Below are positions 1 to 5,847 of a DNA stretch of 8,975 nucleotides, piece after piece. The stretch comes from Desulfovibrio sp. Dsv1 (lineage in GTDB: Bacteria > Desulfobacterota > Desulfovibrionia > Desulfovibrionales > Desulfovibrionaceae): NCBI GenBank assembly GCA_000403945.1, contig APFI01000245.1:1-8975 (forward strand), written 5' to 3'. The translations under genes and the position numbers were made by a program. A model generated the notes under the pieces. It was not told where the DNA came from and did not search any database. It was given only the letters and a program-made list of their open reading frames with translations. Numbering within the stretch: the stretch's first letter is position 1; each line of letters starts with the position of its first letter.

Positions 1-98
1 ATGTCGCCTGACAAAATCTTTTTCCGGTACCTGGTTATCCAGACCATGTGCAGGTGAATTGAGAAAACACTGTGGGAGCCTTTGCGATAGTTGCTCAT
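1..98 (-). CDS. tnpA: IS200/IS605-family transposase TnpA (Y1 HUH), N-terminal part only
   Basis: The minus strand reads from an ATG at 98-96 without a stop for 32 codons to the window edge. It begins MSNYRKGSHSVFSIHLHMVW and continues ITRYRKKILSGD. This closely resembles the N-terminus of IS200-like transposases (pattern SNYRKGSHxVyxxxyHhVWhTKYR). Known for the family: a small (about 140-150 aa) single-strand DNA transposase that uses a HUH motif and one catalytic tyrosine to cut and join element ends. Those catalytic residues lie beyond the window, so I cannot say whether the gene is intact. An AGG at 107-109, 8 bases upstream, is a weak ribosome binding site. The start codon lies in a hairpin (70-106), and a left-end-type hairpin lies just upstream (131-144). 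The identification rests on only 32 residues, but the match is distinctive. Confidence 0.85.
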   Translation of the reverse strand, partial: MSNYRKGSHSVFSIHLHMVWITRYRKKILSGD

Positions 99-106
99 GC
101 CCACAG
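70..106 (-). promoter_or_regulatory. Hairpin enclosing the tnpA start codon
   Basis: Read on the minus strand, CTGTGGG, then CATGAGC, a 13-base loop, and GCTCCCACAG form a 10-bp stem with a 4-base bulge that overlaps the ATG of tnpA. The weak AGG Shine-Dalgarno (107-109) directly abuts the stem. In Salmonella IS200 the tnpA ribosome binding site is known to be buried in a leader stem-loop, which keeps transposase expression very low. This hairpin probably does the same job, but uses the first codons as the pairing arm. The pairing is visible; the function is inferred. Confidence 0.55.
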
Positions 107-130
107 CCTGCAAAAGAAACGCTACAGCCG

Positions 131-155
131 CCACCTAAAGGTGGGGTGGGTACCC
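131..155 (-). repeat. Left-end-type hairpin of the IS200/IS605 element
   Basis: On the minus strand the perfect inverted repeat CCACCTTTAGGTGG (131-144) lies 32 bases upstream of the tnpA start and is preceded by the palindrome GGGTACCC (148-155). IS200/IS605 elements have no terminal inverted repeats. Instead each end carries a short imperfect palindrome that TnpA recognises, often of this CC-TTTA-GG type. Position and shape fit a left end. The exact tip and the target tetra- or pentanucleotide cannot be fixed from one end; the tip most likely lies between about 156 and 215. Confidence 0.5.
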
Positions 156-215
156 TTCCCGGAGTGGGACAATAAAAAGGAATTTTGCTATATGTACAGC
201 CTGAAAGCTTTTTAG

Positions 216-238
216 AACCTCCCGCCAAGCGGGAGGTT
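216..238. terminator. Strong hairpin between tpx terminator and the IS end
   Basis: AACCTCCCGC and GCGGGAGGTT form a perfect 10-bp stem with a CAA loop on the plus strand. The plus side is followed by TCCTTAG and the minus side by TCTAAAAAGC, so neither side has a clean U-tract. It could be a second, weaker terminator after tpx, or part of the insertion-element boundary. The fold is certain; the role is not. Confidence 0.4.
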
Positions 239-247
239 TCCTTAGAC

Positions 248-288
248 AAAAAATGCCGGTTGTCCTTGTTACGACAAGACAATCGGCA
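248..288 (-). terminator. Intrinsic terminator of tpx
   Basis: On the minus strand, downstream of the tpx stop, TGCCGATTGTCTT pairs with AGGACAACCGGCA (one A-C mismatch, one G-U pair) around a loop of about nine bases. Six T residues follow at 253-248. This is a standard rho-independent terminator, placed 32 bases after the stop codon. It should also keep tpx transcription from reading into the tnpA that lies further along the same strand. Confidence 0.8.
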
Positions 289-319
289 CGTAACCAGACG
301 CTGTAAAATAGCGCTACAT

Positions 320-823
320 CTAAACCAGTTTCTTCACCGCCGCCAGAGCCGCGTCGTAGTCGGGCTCGTTGGTCACTTCAGGCACAAGCTGGCTGTAGGC
401 CAGCGTACAGTCAGGGGCCACCACAAAGATGGCACGGGCCAGCAGGTGAAGTTTCTGAATCAGCACGCCATAATTTTTGCCGAAGCTCGTATCCTTGTAG
501 TCGGACAGTGTTTCCACAGACTTAACCCCGGCTGCGCCGCACCAGCGGGCCTGGGCAAAAGGCAGATCACAGCTCACCGCCACAATGCACACCTTGCCGG
601 ACAGCCCGGCGGCTTCGGTGTTGAAGCGGCGCACTTCCAGATCGCAGACGGGCGTGTCCAGCGAAGGCACGCTGACCAACACCAGCACTTTACCGGCGTA
701 ATGCCTGAGACCGCGCGGGCTCAGATCGTTGGCGGCCAGAATGAAATCCGGGGCTTTTCGGCCCTGAACGGGCAGTTCGCCCTCAAGATGCAGGGGATTG
801 CCCTGAAAGGTAACCGTATTCAT
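320..823 (-). CDS. tpx: Thiol peroxidase (atypical 2-Cys peroxiredoxin, Tpx type)
   Basis: A 167-residue protein, close to the family's usual 165-170. Tpx reduces hydrogen peroxide and organic peroxides, normally recycled by thioredoxin, in the cytoplasm. The peroxidatic site SVPSLDTPVC holds Pro53, Thr57 and Cys60. The resolving cysteine is Cys95 in DLPFAQARWC, and a conserved Arg (R130 in LLARA) sits where the active-site Arg is expected. The C-terminal SQLVPEVTNEPDY is also typical. I chose the ATG at 823 because AAGGAG (837-832) lies eight bases upstream and the protein then starts MNTVTFQGNP like other Tpx proteins. An in-frame ATG at 853 would add ten residues with no family support and would lie at about the expected transcript start. 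The gene has its own promoter and terminator, so it is probably monocistronic. Three further cysteines (79, 85, 139) are present but not family-diagnostic. Confidence 0.95.
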   Translation of the reverse strand: MNTVTFQGNPLHLEGELPVQGRKAPDFILAANDLSPRGLRHYAGKVLVLVSVPSLDTPVCDLEVRRFNTEAAGLSGKVCIVAVSCDLPFAQARWCGAAGVKSVETLSDYKDTSFGKNYGVLIQKLHLLARAIFVVAPDCTLAYSQLVPEVTNEPDYDAALAAVKKLV

Positions 824-859
824 ATGAAAAACTCCTTGATAATCACTTTGCATTTAAAA

Positions 860-888
860 ATTCTGCCGCATGACCTTCAAATTGTCAA
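860..888 (-). promoter_or_regulatory. Sigma70-like promoter of tpx
   Basis: On the minus strand a perfect TTGACA (888-883) is followed, after exactly 17 bases, by CAGAAT (865-860; four of six matches to TATAAT). Transcription would start near 853, giving a leader of about 30 bases. The perfect 10-bp AT palindrome AATAATTATT (887-896) overlaps the -35 box and could be an operator. Confidence 0.6.
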
Positions 889-929
889 TAATTATTCCTG
901 ACAAGCCATAGTGATAAAGTGCGCCGCGC

Positions 930-1778
930 TCAATCCCAGACCAGAGCGCACCATTCGCCCTCAATGATCCGTCGGGCCGCAGACAGGCCTTGCGCCGTAT
1001 ACGCGGCCTCCACGCCGTCGGCCTGGATTTCCAGCAGGCCGGAAAGTACTAGGCAGCCTTCGGACTTGCGGGCGGCGGCCACAGCCGGAGCCAGTTCCGT
1101 CAAAGGGCGGGCCAGAATATTGGCCAAGACCAAATCAAAGCTGCGCCCGGCCACGACCTCGATGCCGCCGAGGGCCGCCGTGAAACCATCCGCCTGATTG
1201 AGCGCTTGGTTCTCCAGAGCGTTGTCCACGGCCAAGGGATCAATATCCAGGCCCAGACCGCTGAGGCCGCTCTTGCAGCAAGCTATACCCAGCACACCGG
1301 AACCCGTACCCAAATCCAGAAAACTCTGGCCGGACGTTATGTGCCCCTGGTCCAGCAGATCGCTCACAACGCCCAGGCACAGCGCCGTGGTGGCATGATG
1401 TCCGGTGCCAAAGGCGCTCTTGGGTTCGATGAGGATGGGCGTGCGGTCCGGGAACTCCGGACTGTCGGTCAGCCAGGGGGGCAGCACCACAAAACGCGAA
1501 CCGCAGCAAACCGGCGTGAAAAACTGTCGCCAAGCCGAGAGCCAGTCCTGCGCTTCCAGCGTCTCCAGGGAGCAGCATGTTTCAGGTATGTCCCGCGCTA
1601 TGCCGTCCCGCAAGACGTGAAGAAAATCTTCCCTTTCGCAGTGCACGCGAAAGCGCGTCTCACCTGTGGGCAGGCTTTCCTCCTCCCAGCCGAACGGCAC
1701 CCGCAAGGCCAGCAGGCCGCTGATCCGGTCAACATCCTCTTCCCGGGCCACAATATCCAGACGGAAAATCTGCTGCAT
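930..1778 (-). CDS. prmA: Ribosomal protein L11 methyltransferase PrmA
   Basis: A 282-residue SAM-dependent enzyme that, by family knowledge, trimethylates amino groups of ribosomal protein L11. The N-terminal substrate-binding part (about 1-75) is followed by the family stretch WLSAWRQFFTPV (79-90) and PPW (100-102). Next come the SAM-fold signatures FGTGHHATT (123-131), FLDLGTGSGVLGI (153-165) and, near the C-terminus, DLVLANILARPL. Length fits PrmA (about 290 aa). The open frame extends to an ATG at 1862, but I chose the ATG at 1778. It has AAAGGA nine bases upstream (1793-1788), the protein then begins MQQIFRLDIV as PrmA proteins do, and the upstream ATG would lie inside the predicted promoter. 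It is divergent from the methyltransferase-YcaO operon. tpx follows 106 bases downstream in the same direction but has its own promoter. Confidence 0.93.
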   Translation of the reverse strand: MQQIFRLDIVAREEDVDRISGLLALRVPFGWEEESLPTGETRFRVHCEREDFLHVLRDGIARDIPETCCSLETLEAQDWLSAWRQFFTPVCCGSRFVVLPPWLTDSPEFPDRTPILIEPKSAFGTGHHATTALCLGVVSDLLDQGHITSGQSFLDLGTGSGVLGIACCKSGLSGLGLDIDPLAVDNALENQALNQADGFTAALGGIEVVAGRSFDLVLANILARPLTELAPAVAAARKSEGCLVLSGLLEIQADGVEAAYTAQGLSAARRIIEGEWCALVWD

Positions 1779-1833
1779 TCCGATGGTTCCTTTGTCTTGC
1801 GCGGCCGCGACGCCGCTTCGGGCTGATGTGCGA

Positions 1834-1862
1834 ATGGTAGCTGTCGCCAGCGCTAAAGACAA
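1834..1862 (-). promoter_or_regulatory. Candidate promoter of prmA
   Basis: On the minus strand TTGTCT (1862-1857) and TACCAT (1839-1834) are separated by 17 bases; each matches its sigma70 consensus at four of six positions. It would give a leader of about 50 bases to the chosen prmA start. The longer start at 1862 would then be untranscribed. Confidence 0.42.
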
Positions 1863-1869
1863 GGGCGGA

Positions 1870-1898
1870 TTGATTTGTGACCGAACTCGCTGTACATA
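1870..1898 (+). promoter_or_regulatory. Candidate promoter of the methyltransferase-ycaO operon
   Basis: TTGATT (1870-1875) and TACATA (1893-1898) lie 17 bases apart on the plus strand, with about 45 bases to the start codon at 1943. The -10 match is weak (three of six). If right, this promoter is back to back with that of prmA, with only seven bases between the two -35 boxes, so one regulator could act on both. Confidence 0.35.
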
Positions 1899-1942
1899 CC
1901 CACGTTAACCCGCCGCGCACCAATCCGCCGCAAGGAAAAGCC

Positions 1943-2662
1943 ATGCCCCAGACTGAAGATCTCGACAGCCTTCTCGCCGGTATCCGTGCCGCTTTTGACG
2001 TGGAATTCGAACCGTTGCGGGTGGACGACAGCGCCTTGGAGGTGCTGACCATCCGCAATATGCAGGCCCATGTGGACGGCCTGCTGCAACGCAAGGCCAT
2101 CCGCGACCCACTCAGGGATCTGCCATTCTGGGCCAAGATATGGCCGGGGTCCTTCGTGCTGGGCCGCCTGCTGCGCAAGCACGAACCCGAGGGCAAAAAC
2201 CTGCTGGAACTGGGCGCGGGCTGCGGTATCCTCAGCATGGTGGCCGCGCGCTACGGCTTCGCGCGCATTGTCCTCAGCGACATTGTGGAGGACGCCCTGC
2301 GTTTCGCCAAGGCCAATGTGCTGCGCAACAATCTTCAGGACCGGGTGGAAGTCCTCCGTGTGGACGTAACCACGCCGGGCCGCGACCCGCGCTTCAGGGA
2401 AGGCTTCAACCTTATGGCGGCCTCGGAGATCCTCTATCTGGACGATCTGCACCGACCTTTGCTCAAATTCGTGGACCGGCACCTGGCCCCCGGCGGCAAG
2501 GCCCTGTTCTGCACGGATCTGGCCCGAGCCAAGCCCCATTTCGCCAAGCTGGCGGCCAAATCCTTCAAGCTCACGGAAGGCCGCATCGGTGTCAAAAGCC
2601 GGGATGAGGACGGCGAGGAACAGCGGCGCATCTACAGCATTCTGAGTCTGGAGCGGGCATGA
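1943..2662 (+). CDS. Class I SAM-dependent methyltransferase, protein-lysine-MTase-like
   Basis: A 239-residue protein with a Rossmann-type methyltransferase core. The entry segment LPFWAKIWPGSFVLGRLL (60-77) precedes motif I, LLELGAGCGILS (87-98), and the acidic SAM-ribose residue D113 in VLSDIVEDAL. LMAASEILYLDDL follows, in the motif IV region. The W-A-x-I-W-x-G-S segment before motif I and the E-I-L-Y segment resemble the METTL/methyltransferase-16 group, many of whose members methylate protein lysines; the substrate here is unknown. I chose ATG 1943 (AAGGA at 1932-1936, six bases upstream) over an in-frame GTG at 1877, which has no ribosome binding site and falls between the candidate promoter boxes. 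The stop overlaps the next gene's start as ATGA, so the two are probably translationally coupled and act together. Small-molecule methylation cannot be excluded. Confidence 0.85.
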   Translation: MPQTEDLDSLLAGIRAAFDVEFEPLRVDDSALEVLTIRNMQAHVDGLLQRKAIRDPLRDLPFWAKIWPGSFVLGRLLRKHEPEGKNLLELGAGCGILSMVAARYGFARIVLSDIVEDALRFAKANVLRNNLQDRVEVLRVDVTTPGRDPRFREGFNLMAASEILYLDDLHRPLLKFVDRHLAPGGKALFCTDLARAKPHFAKLAAKSFKLTEGRIGVKSRDEDGEEQRRIYSILSLERA

Positions 2663-4395
2663 GCGAATCCCTGCCGATCATTCGTCTGCGTCCCTGCCCC
2701 AAGGGGTACACTAGGGATCTGGACAAAGCCGTCAGTCCGGAGCTGACCATCGCCCGCGTGCGGGGCCGCCTGGCCGCCGCGAACATGGACATCCTGGCGA
2801 AAACTCGCCGGGTGGATGTGGGCCGTCTGGGCATCCCGGTCTATCTCAGCGTCTGCGGTGCTGACGCCCGCAAGATCATGCCCACACGCAAGCAGATGGG
2901 CAAAGGTTCCTCGGCGGAACAGGCCCAAGCCTCGGCCCTGATGGAACTCATGGAACGCTTCGCCTTTTTCAGTTTCTGGCGGGAGCGTCCGCATATGATG
3001 CGCGCCACCTGGAGCGAGGCCGAAACCCGCTTCGGGGACGCTTTGCTGCCTCTGGAAGCCATGCTGCGTTCCGTGGACGACCGGCTCCCCCCGGAACAGG
3101 CCCGGCGCGTGCTGGACCTGGTACCCTGGCAGTTCTACCCGGCCACCCATTTGCTGAGCGGCCGCACGGTCTGGCTGCCTCTGGACTGGTTCAAGCTGCT
3201 CAGTGAATTCAACGGCACCGCAGCTGGCAACAGCAACGAGGAATCCCTGTTGCAGGGCCTGAGCGAGCTGGTGGAACGGCACGTCTGCTGCCGCGCGGAC
3301 CGTGAGCGCCCGCAAACGCCGACCGTTGACCCGGCCGGCTGTGACGACCCGGTTTTGCGGGAACTGCTGGCAGCCTTCAAACGCGAAGGCGTGCGGATGA
3401 TCCTCAAGGATTTTTCCTTGGGCATGCCCCTGCCTACGGTGGCGGCGCTGGCATGGGATCCGGCCACGTTTCCCCAAAGCTCGGAAATCGTCTTTACGGC
3501 GGGCACGGCGGCATCTCCGGCCAAGGCAGCCATCCGCGCTGTAACCGAGGTGGCCCAGCTGGCTGGGGATTTCTGCACGCAGGCCTGTTACGAGGCTTCG
3601 GGCCTGCCCAAATTCACCAGCTTGAAACAGGCCGCATGGCTGCTGGAAGGTCCGCTGACACCGCTGGAGAGCCTGCCGCGCGTGGAGGCTCACGACATCC
3701 GCGATGAACTGCTGGCCGCCCTGCGCGGTCTGGCCCCGCTGGAAGTCTACGCGGTGGAGACCACACACCCCGTTCTGAGCGTACCGGCCCACTACTGCAT
3801 CGTGCCAGGCCTATCCTTCCGCGAACGGGACCGCAACCAGAGCTTGGGACTGTTTGTGGGCCGCAAACTGGCCGAGGAGGCTGACACCGCGCAAGCCCTG
3901 GCCGGACTGGCAGTGCTGGAGGAATGTTACCCGCGGGCGCATTTTCTGCCCTTTTTCCGGGGCATGCTGGCCCTGCGCGCGGAACAGTGGGATGCCGCGC
4001 GAGATCTCTTCAGCACGGCCCAGCCCTTGCAGCCTGACAACGACGCCGCCGCTCTGGCCGCCTTTTACGCCGGCTATGCGGACACCTTGCAGGGCCGCTG
4101 GCAGGAGGCTCTGCCAGCCCTGTCCCGTGCTGTGGAACTCTGCCCGGAAATGAAGGAATACGGCAACCTGCTGGGCGTGGCCCGCTTCAAGACCGGCCGT
4201 TACGCTGAAGCCGCTGAAGCCTTTTCAGCGGTACTCAGGGGGGACAAGGGCTCGGCTCTGGACTTGGCCAATCTGGGCCTCTGCCAGAAATTTCTGGGCC
4301 AAAAGGAAGAAGCGGCCAAGCATTTACGCGCCGCTCTGGAGCTGGACCCCTCTCTGGATTTCGCCCGCAAGCACTTGGCGGAACTGCAAGGCTGA
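2659..4395 (+). CDS. ycaO: YcaO-domain ATP-dependent protein with C-terminal TPRs
   Basis: A 578-residue protein, nearly the length of E. coli YcaO (586 aa), with the same architecture: an N-terminal YcaO domain (about 65-410) and TPR-like helical repeats. The YcaO ATP/Mg site is visible as GKGSSAEQAQASALMELMER (81-100, with E96, E99, R100) and AAGNSNEESLLQGLSELVER (188-207, with E195, E203, E206). About four TPRs follow at about 428-461, 464-497, 500-532 and 533-566. YcaO enzymes phosphorylate an amide carbonyl to form azolines, amidines or thioamides. E. coli YcaO has been linked genetically to RimO-dependent methylthiolation of ribosomal protein S12. There is no proline-rich PxPxP tail of azoline-forming RiPP YcaOs, and no TfuA, dehydrogenase or precursor gene nearby, so a non-RiPP role is likelier. 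Start: ATG 2659 overlapping the methyltransferase stop, with GGAG at 2650-2653. Confidence 0.9.
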   Translation: MSESLPIIRLRPCPKGYTRDLDKAVSPELTIARVRGRLAAANMDILAKTRRVDVGRLGIPVYLSVCGADARKIMPTRKQMGKGSSAEQAQASALMELMERFAFFSFWRERPHMMRATWSEAETRFGDALLPLEAMLRSVDDRLPPEQARRVLDLVPWQFYPATHLLSGRTVWLPLDWFKLLSEFNGTAAGNSNEESLLQGLSELVERHVCCRADRERPQTPTVDPAGCDDPVLRELLAAFKREGVRMILKDFSLGMPLPTVAALAWDPATFPQSSEIVFTAGTAASPAKAAIRAVTEVAQLAGDFCTQACYEASGLPKFTSLKQAAWLLEGPLTPLESLPRVEAHDIRDELLAALRGLAPLEVYAVETTHPVLSVPAHYCIVPGLSFRERDRNQSLGLFVGRKLAEEADTAQALAGLAVLEECYPRAHFLPFFRGMLALRAEQWDAARDLFSTAQPLQPDNDAAALAAFYAGYADTLQGRWQEALPALSRAVELCPEMKEYGNLLGVARFKTGRYAEAAEAFSAVLRGDKGSALDLANLGLCQKFLGQKEEAAKHLRAALELDPSLDFARKHLAELQG

Positions 4396-4419
4396 GCGCC
4401 TTCAACTATGTTAAAAAAT

Positions 4420-4457
4420 TAGCATATGAAATGTTGTTATTGACGCATTTCATGCGT
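4420..4457. terminator. Inverted repeats in the convergent gap between ycaO and the HlyD-like gene
   Basis: The 70-base AT-rich gap between two convergent stop codons holds ACGCAT-TTC-ATGCGT (4443-4457, 6-bp stem). It also holds an alternative pairing, ATGAAATG with CATTTCAT, across about 12 bases. On the minus strand a T-rich stretch (AATTTTTTAAC) occurs further along but does not directly follow the stem. It probably works as a weak bidirectional terminator; neither side is textbook. Confidence 0.35.
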
Positions 4458-4465
4458 AAACGACC

Positions 4466-5671
4466 CTAAAAACCGCTGAAGCCCAAAATATTACGCGTTT
4501 TGACCACACAGTCCACCGGTTCGCCCGGTGCCAGACCGGCGGACGGCGGGCCGTCAAGCGTGATCTTTACGGGCAGGAAAAGCGCCGCGCCGCGAACTTC
4601 AGCCTCTTCGGCCTGTTGCGTGTCCCGTACAGCTGCCCGCGCCTGTCCGTCCGGCAGGGGCTGGGGCGCAAGCACTTCGGCCACCATGCCTTTCAGACGC
4701 GCGCCGTCGGGTCTGATCCGGATGTCACATGCCTGCCCCGCCTTGATGGCCTCTCCGTCCGCCAGGAAGAAATAGGCTTGCACCCAATAAGCTTGGGCCG
4801 CGTCCGCGCCTTCCGGCAAAATCAGCAGCACGGGCTCGCCGCTCTGCACATTCTGGCCGGGCGTGACGCTGCCCCGCAATATGCGGCCGTTCACCGGCGC
4901 GTAGAGGATGCCGTCCGCCTGGACGGGCAGCGGCGCGGACGCGCGGGCGCTCACCGGCGTGGTGTAACGGTTGCGTGAAGCCAGTTGCTTGGCCCGCAGC
5001 ACTTCGTCACTAATCCGGCCCAATTCCTGTTCCATGGCCGCGCGCATGCGACTGACCTGCTCAAAATCCGCCTTGGCGCTCTCCATGCGGGCGCGCGCCT
5101 CGGTCTCGGTCCGTTGCGCCGACGCGTAGCGGCTTTTGTCCGCCGCGCGCTCCCCGCCTTGGCTGTCCAGGGAACGCAAATTGAGCTGAGCCCGCACATG
5201 CTCGGTGACACGCTCCTCGCGCTGCCGCCGTTTGGTTTCTTCCTCGTGCCGGGCCTGGGCCAGACGCGTCACCAGGTCCTTTTCCATCTCCTGCGCCTGC
5301 CGGATCCGTTCGGCCATCTCCGTCATATCCGGCGGTCGCAGGGACGCCGCTGCCCGTCCGGCCTCGTTCAGGCGGCGGGCGTATCCGCCCGCATCCATAC
5401 GGGCCACGGGCTGCCCCGCAGAGACCATATCACCCTCACGCACGTCCAGCGCTTCCAGCCGGGCCGAAAATTCCGGCGACACCGCGTAGACCATGCCGTC
5501 CAGCATGGCCCAGGCGCTGACCGCCCGTCCGCCGTCCAGCCACCACCAGCCAACGGCCAACAGAACGAACAGCACAGTCAGAAAGGCCACAAGCCGCAAC
5601 CGGCGGACCAGCATGCCCCCCATCGGGGGCTTTTCCCGCGCGGGTATTTCCAGATACAGGGATCCCGCCAT
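4466..5671 (-). CDS. HlyD/EmrA-type periplasmic membrane fusion protein
   Basis: A 401-residue protein with one N-terminal membrane anchor. Basic LVRRLR (21-26) precedes a hydrophobic helix (about 27-45, ending GWWWLDGG), so most of the protein should be periplasmic. A first lipoyl half-motif follows (about 59-93, SARLEALDVREGDMVSAGQP), then a long Glu/Arg/Gln-rich coiled-coil hairpin (about 95-235). The second lipoyl half is APVNGRILRGSVTPGQNV, and a beta-barrel part contains GQACDIRI. Such adaptors link an inner-membrane ABC, MFS or RND pump to an outer-membrane channel. No pump or TolC-like gene is in the window, so the partner is unknown. Start: ATG 5671 with GAGG five bases upstream; ATGs at codons 17 and 20 lack a clear ribosome binding site and would shorten the basic pre-helix segment. 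It is divergent from the lipoprotein gene. Confidence 0.85.
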   Translation of the reverse strand: MAGSLYLEIPAREKPPMGGMLVRRLRLVAFLTVLFVLLAVGWWWLDGGRAVSAWAMLDGMVYAVSPEFSARLEALDVREGDMVSAGQPVARMDAGGYARRLNEAGRAAASLRPPDMTEMAERIRQAQEMEKDLVTRLAQARHEEETKRRQREERVTEHVRAQLNLRSLDSQGGERAADKSRYASAQRTETEARARMESAKADFEQVSRMRAAMEQELGRISDEVLRAKQLASRNRYTTPVSARASAPLPVQADGILYAPVNGRILRGSVTPGQNVQSGEPVLLILPEGADAAQAYWVQAYFFLADGEAIKAGQACDIRIRPDGARLKGMVAEVLAPQPLPDGQARAAVRDTQQAEEAEVRGAALFLPVKITLDGPPSAGLAPGEPVDCVVKTRNILGFSGF

Positions 5672-5727
5672 ACATGCCTCGGCAGATCAGAATGTCAGAA
5701 AAACAGATCTGAAAAAAATATGCAGAT

Positions 5728-5736
5728 ATTGTACCA
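5728..5736 (-). promoter_or_regulatory. Candidate extended -10 promoter of the HlyD-like gene
   Basis: On the minus strand TGGTACAAT (5736-5728) is an extended -10 element (TGn plus TACAAT, five of six matches). It would put the transcript start about 50 bases before the start codon. No good -35 is seen at 17 bases, as is common for extended -10 promoters. The leader contains CAGATCTG (5704-5711), a perfect 8-bp palindrome, with further CAGAT copies nearby (CAGATCAG, GCAGATATT). Confidence 0.42.
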
Positions 5737-5847
5737 GTGTCGGGAAGTCGCTCTTTACAAGCCCGGTCCGGACGCATACAAAGGCGGAGTTTCCAGGGCC
5801 GCGCGGGACAATGATCCTGGCAGGTATGCCCCGGAACAGGAGAAATC

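Noticed and set aside
2..178. Open plus-strand frames at the left edge, for example one from 63 to 213 with fairly protein-like sequence
   Set aside because: The minus strand encodes a recognisable TnpA N-terminus and its leader here; the plus-strand frames have no useful start or ribosome binding site and no recognisable content.
20..240. A structured non-coding RNA (6S-like or riboswitch) on the plus strand, suggested by several hairpins
   Set aside because: The hairpins are explained by the IS200 leader, the left-end palindrome and a terminator read on the minus strand; no known riboswitch or 6S core motif was found.
824..853. Longer tpx start at 853
   Set aside because: It adds ten residues outside the family and lies at about the expected transcript start; the ATG at 823 has AAGGAG at ideal spacing.
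1779..1862. Longer prmA start at 1862
   Set aside because: The extra 28 residues do not resemble PrmA and would fall across a candidate promoter; the ATG at 1778 has a good ribosome binding site.
1873..1895. CRP/HcpR-type operator suggested by TTGTGAC near the methyltransferase promoter
   Set aside because: Only the left half-site fits; the right half lacks TCACAA.
2632..3792. Long minus-strand open frame opposite ycaO
   Set aside because: It is antisense to a gene with clear YcaO motifs; such frames are expected opposite GC-rich coding sequence, and its residues show no family features.
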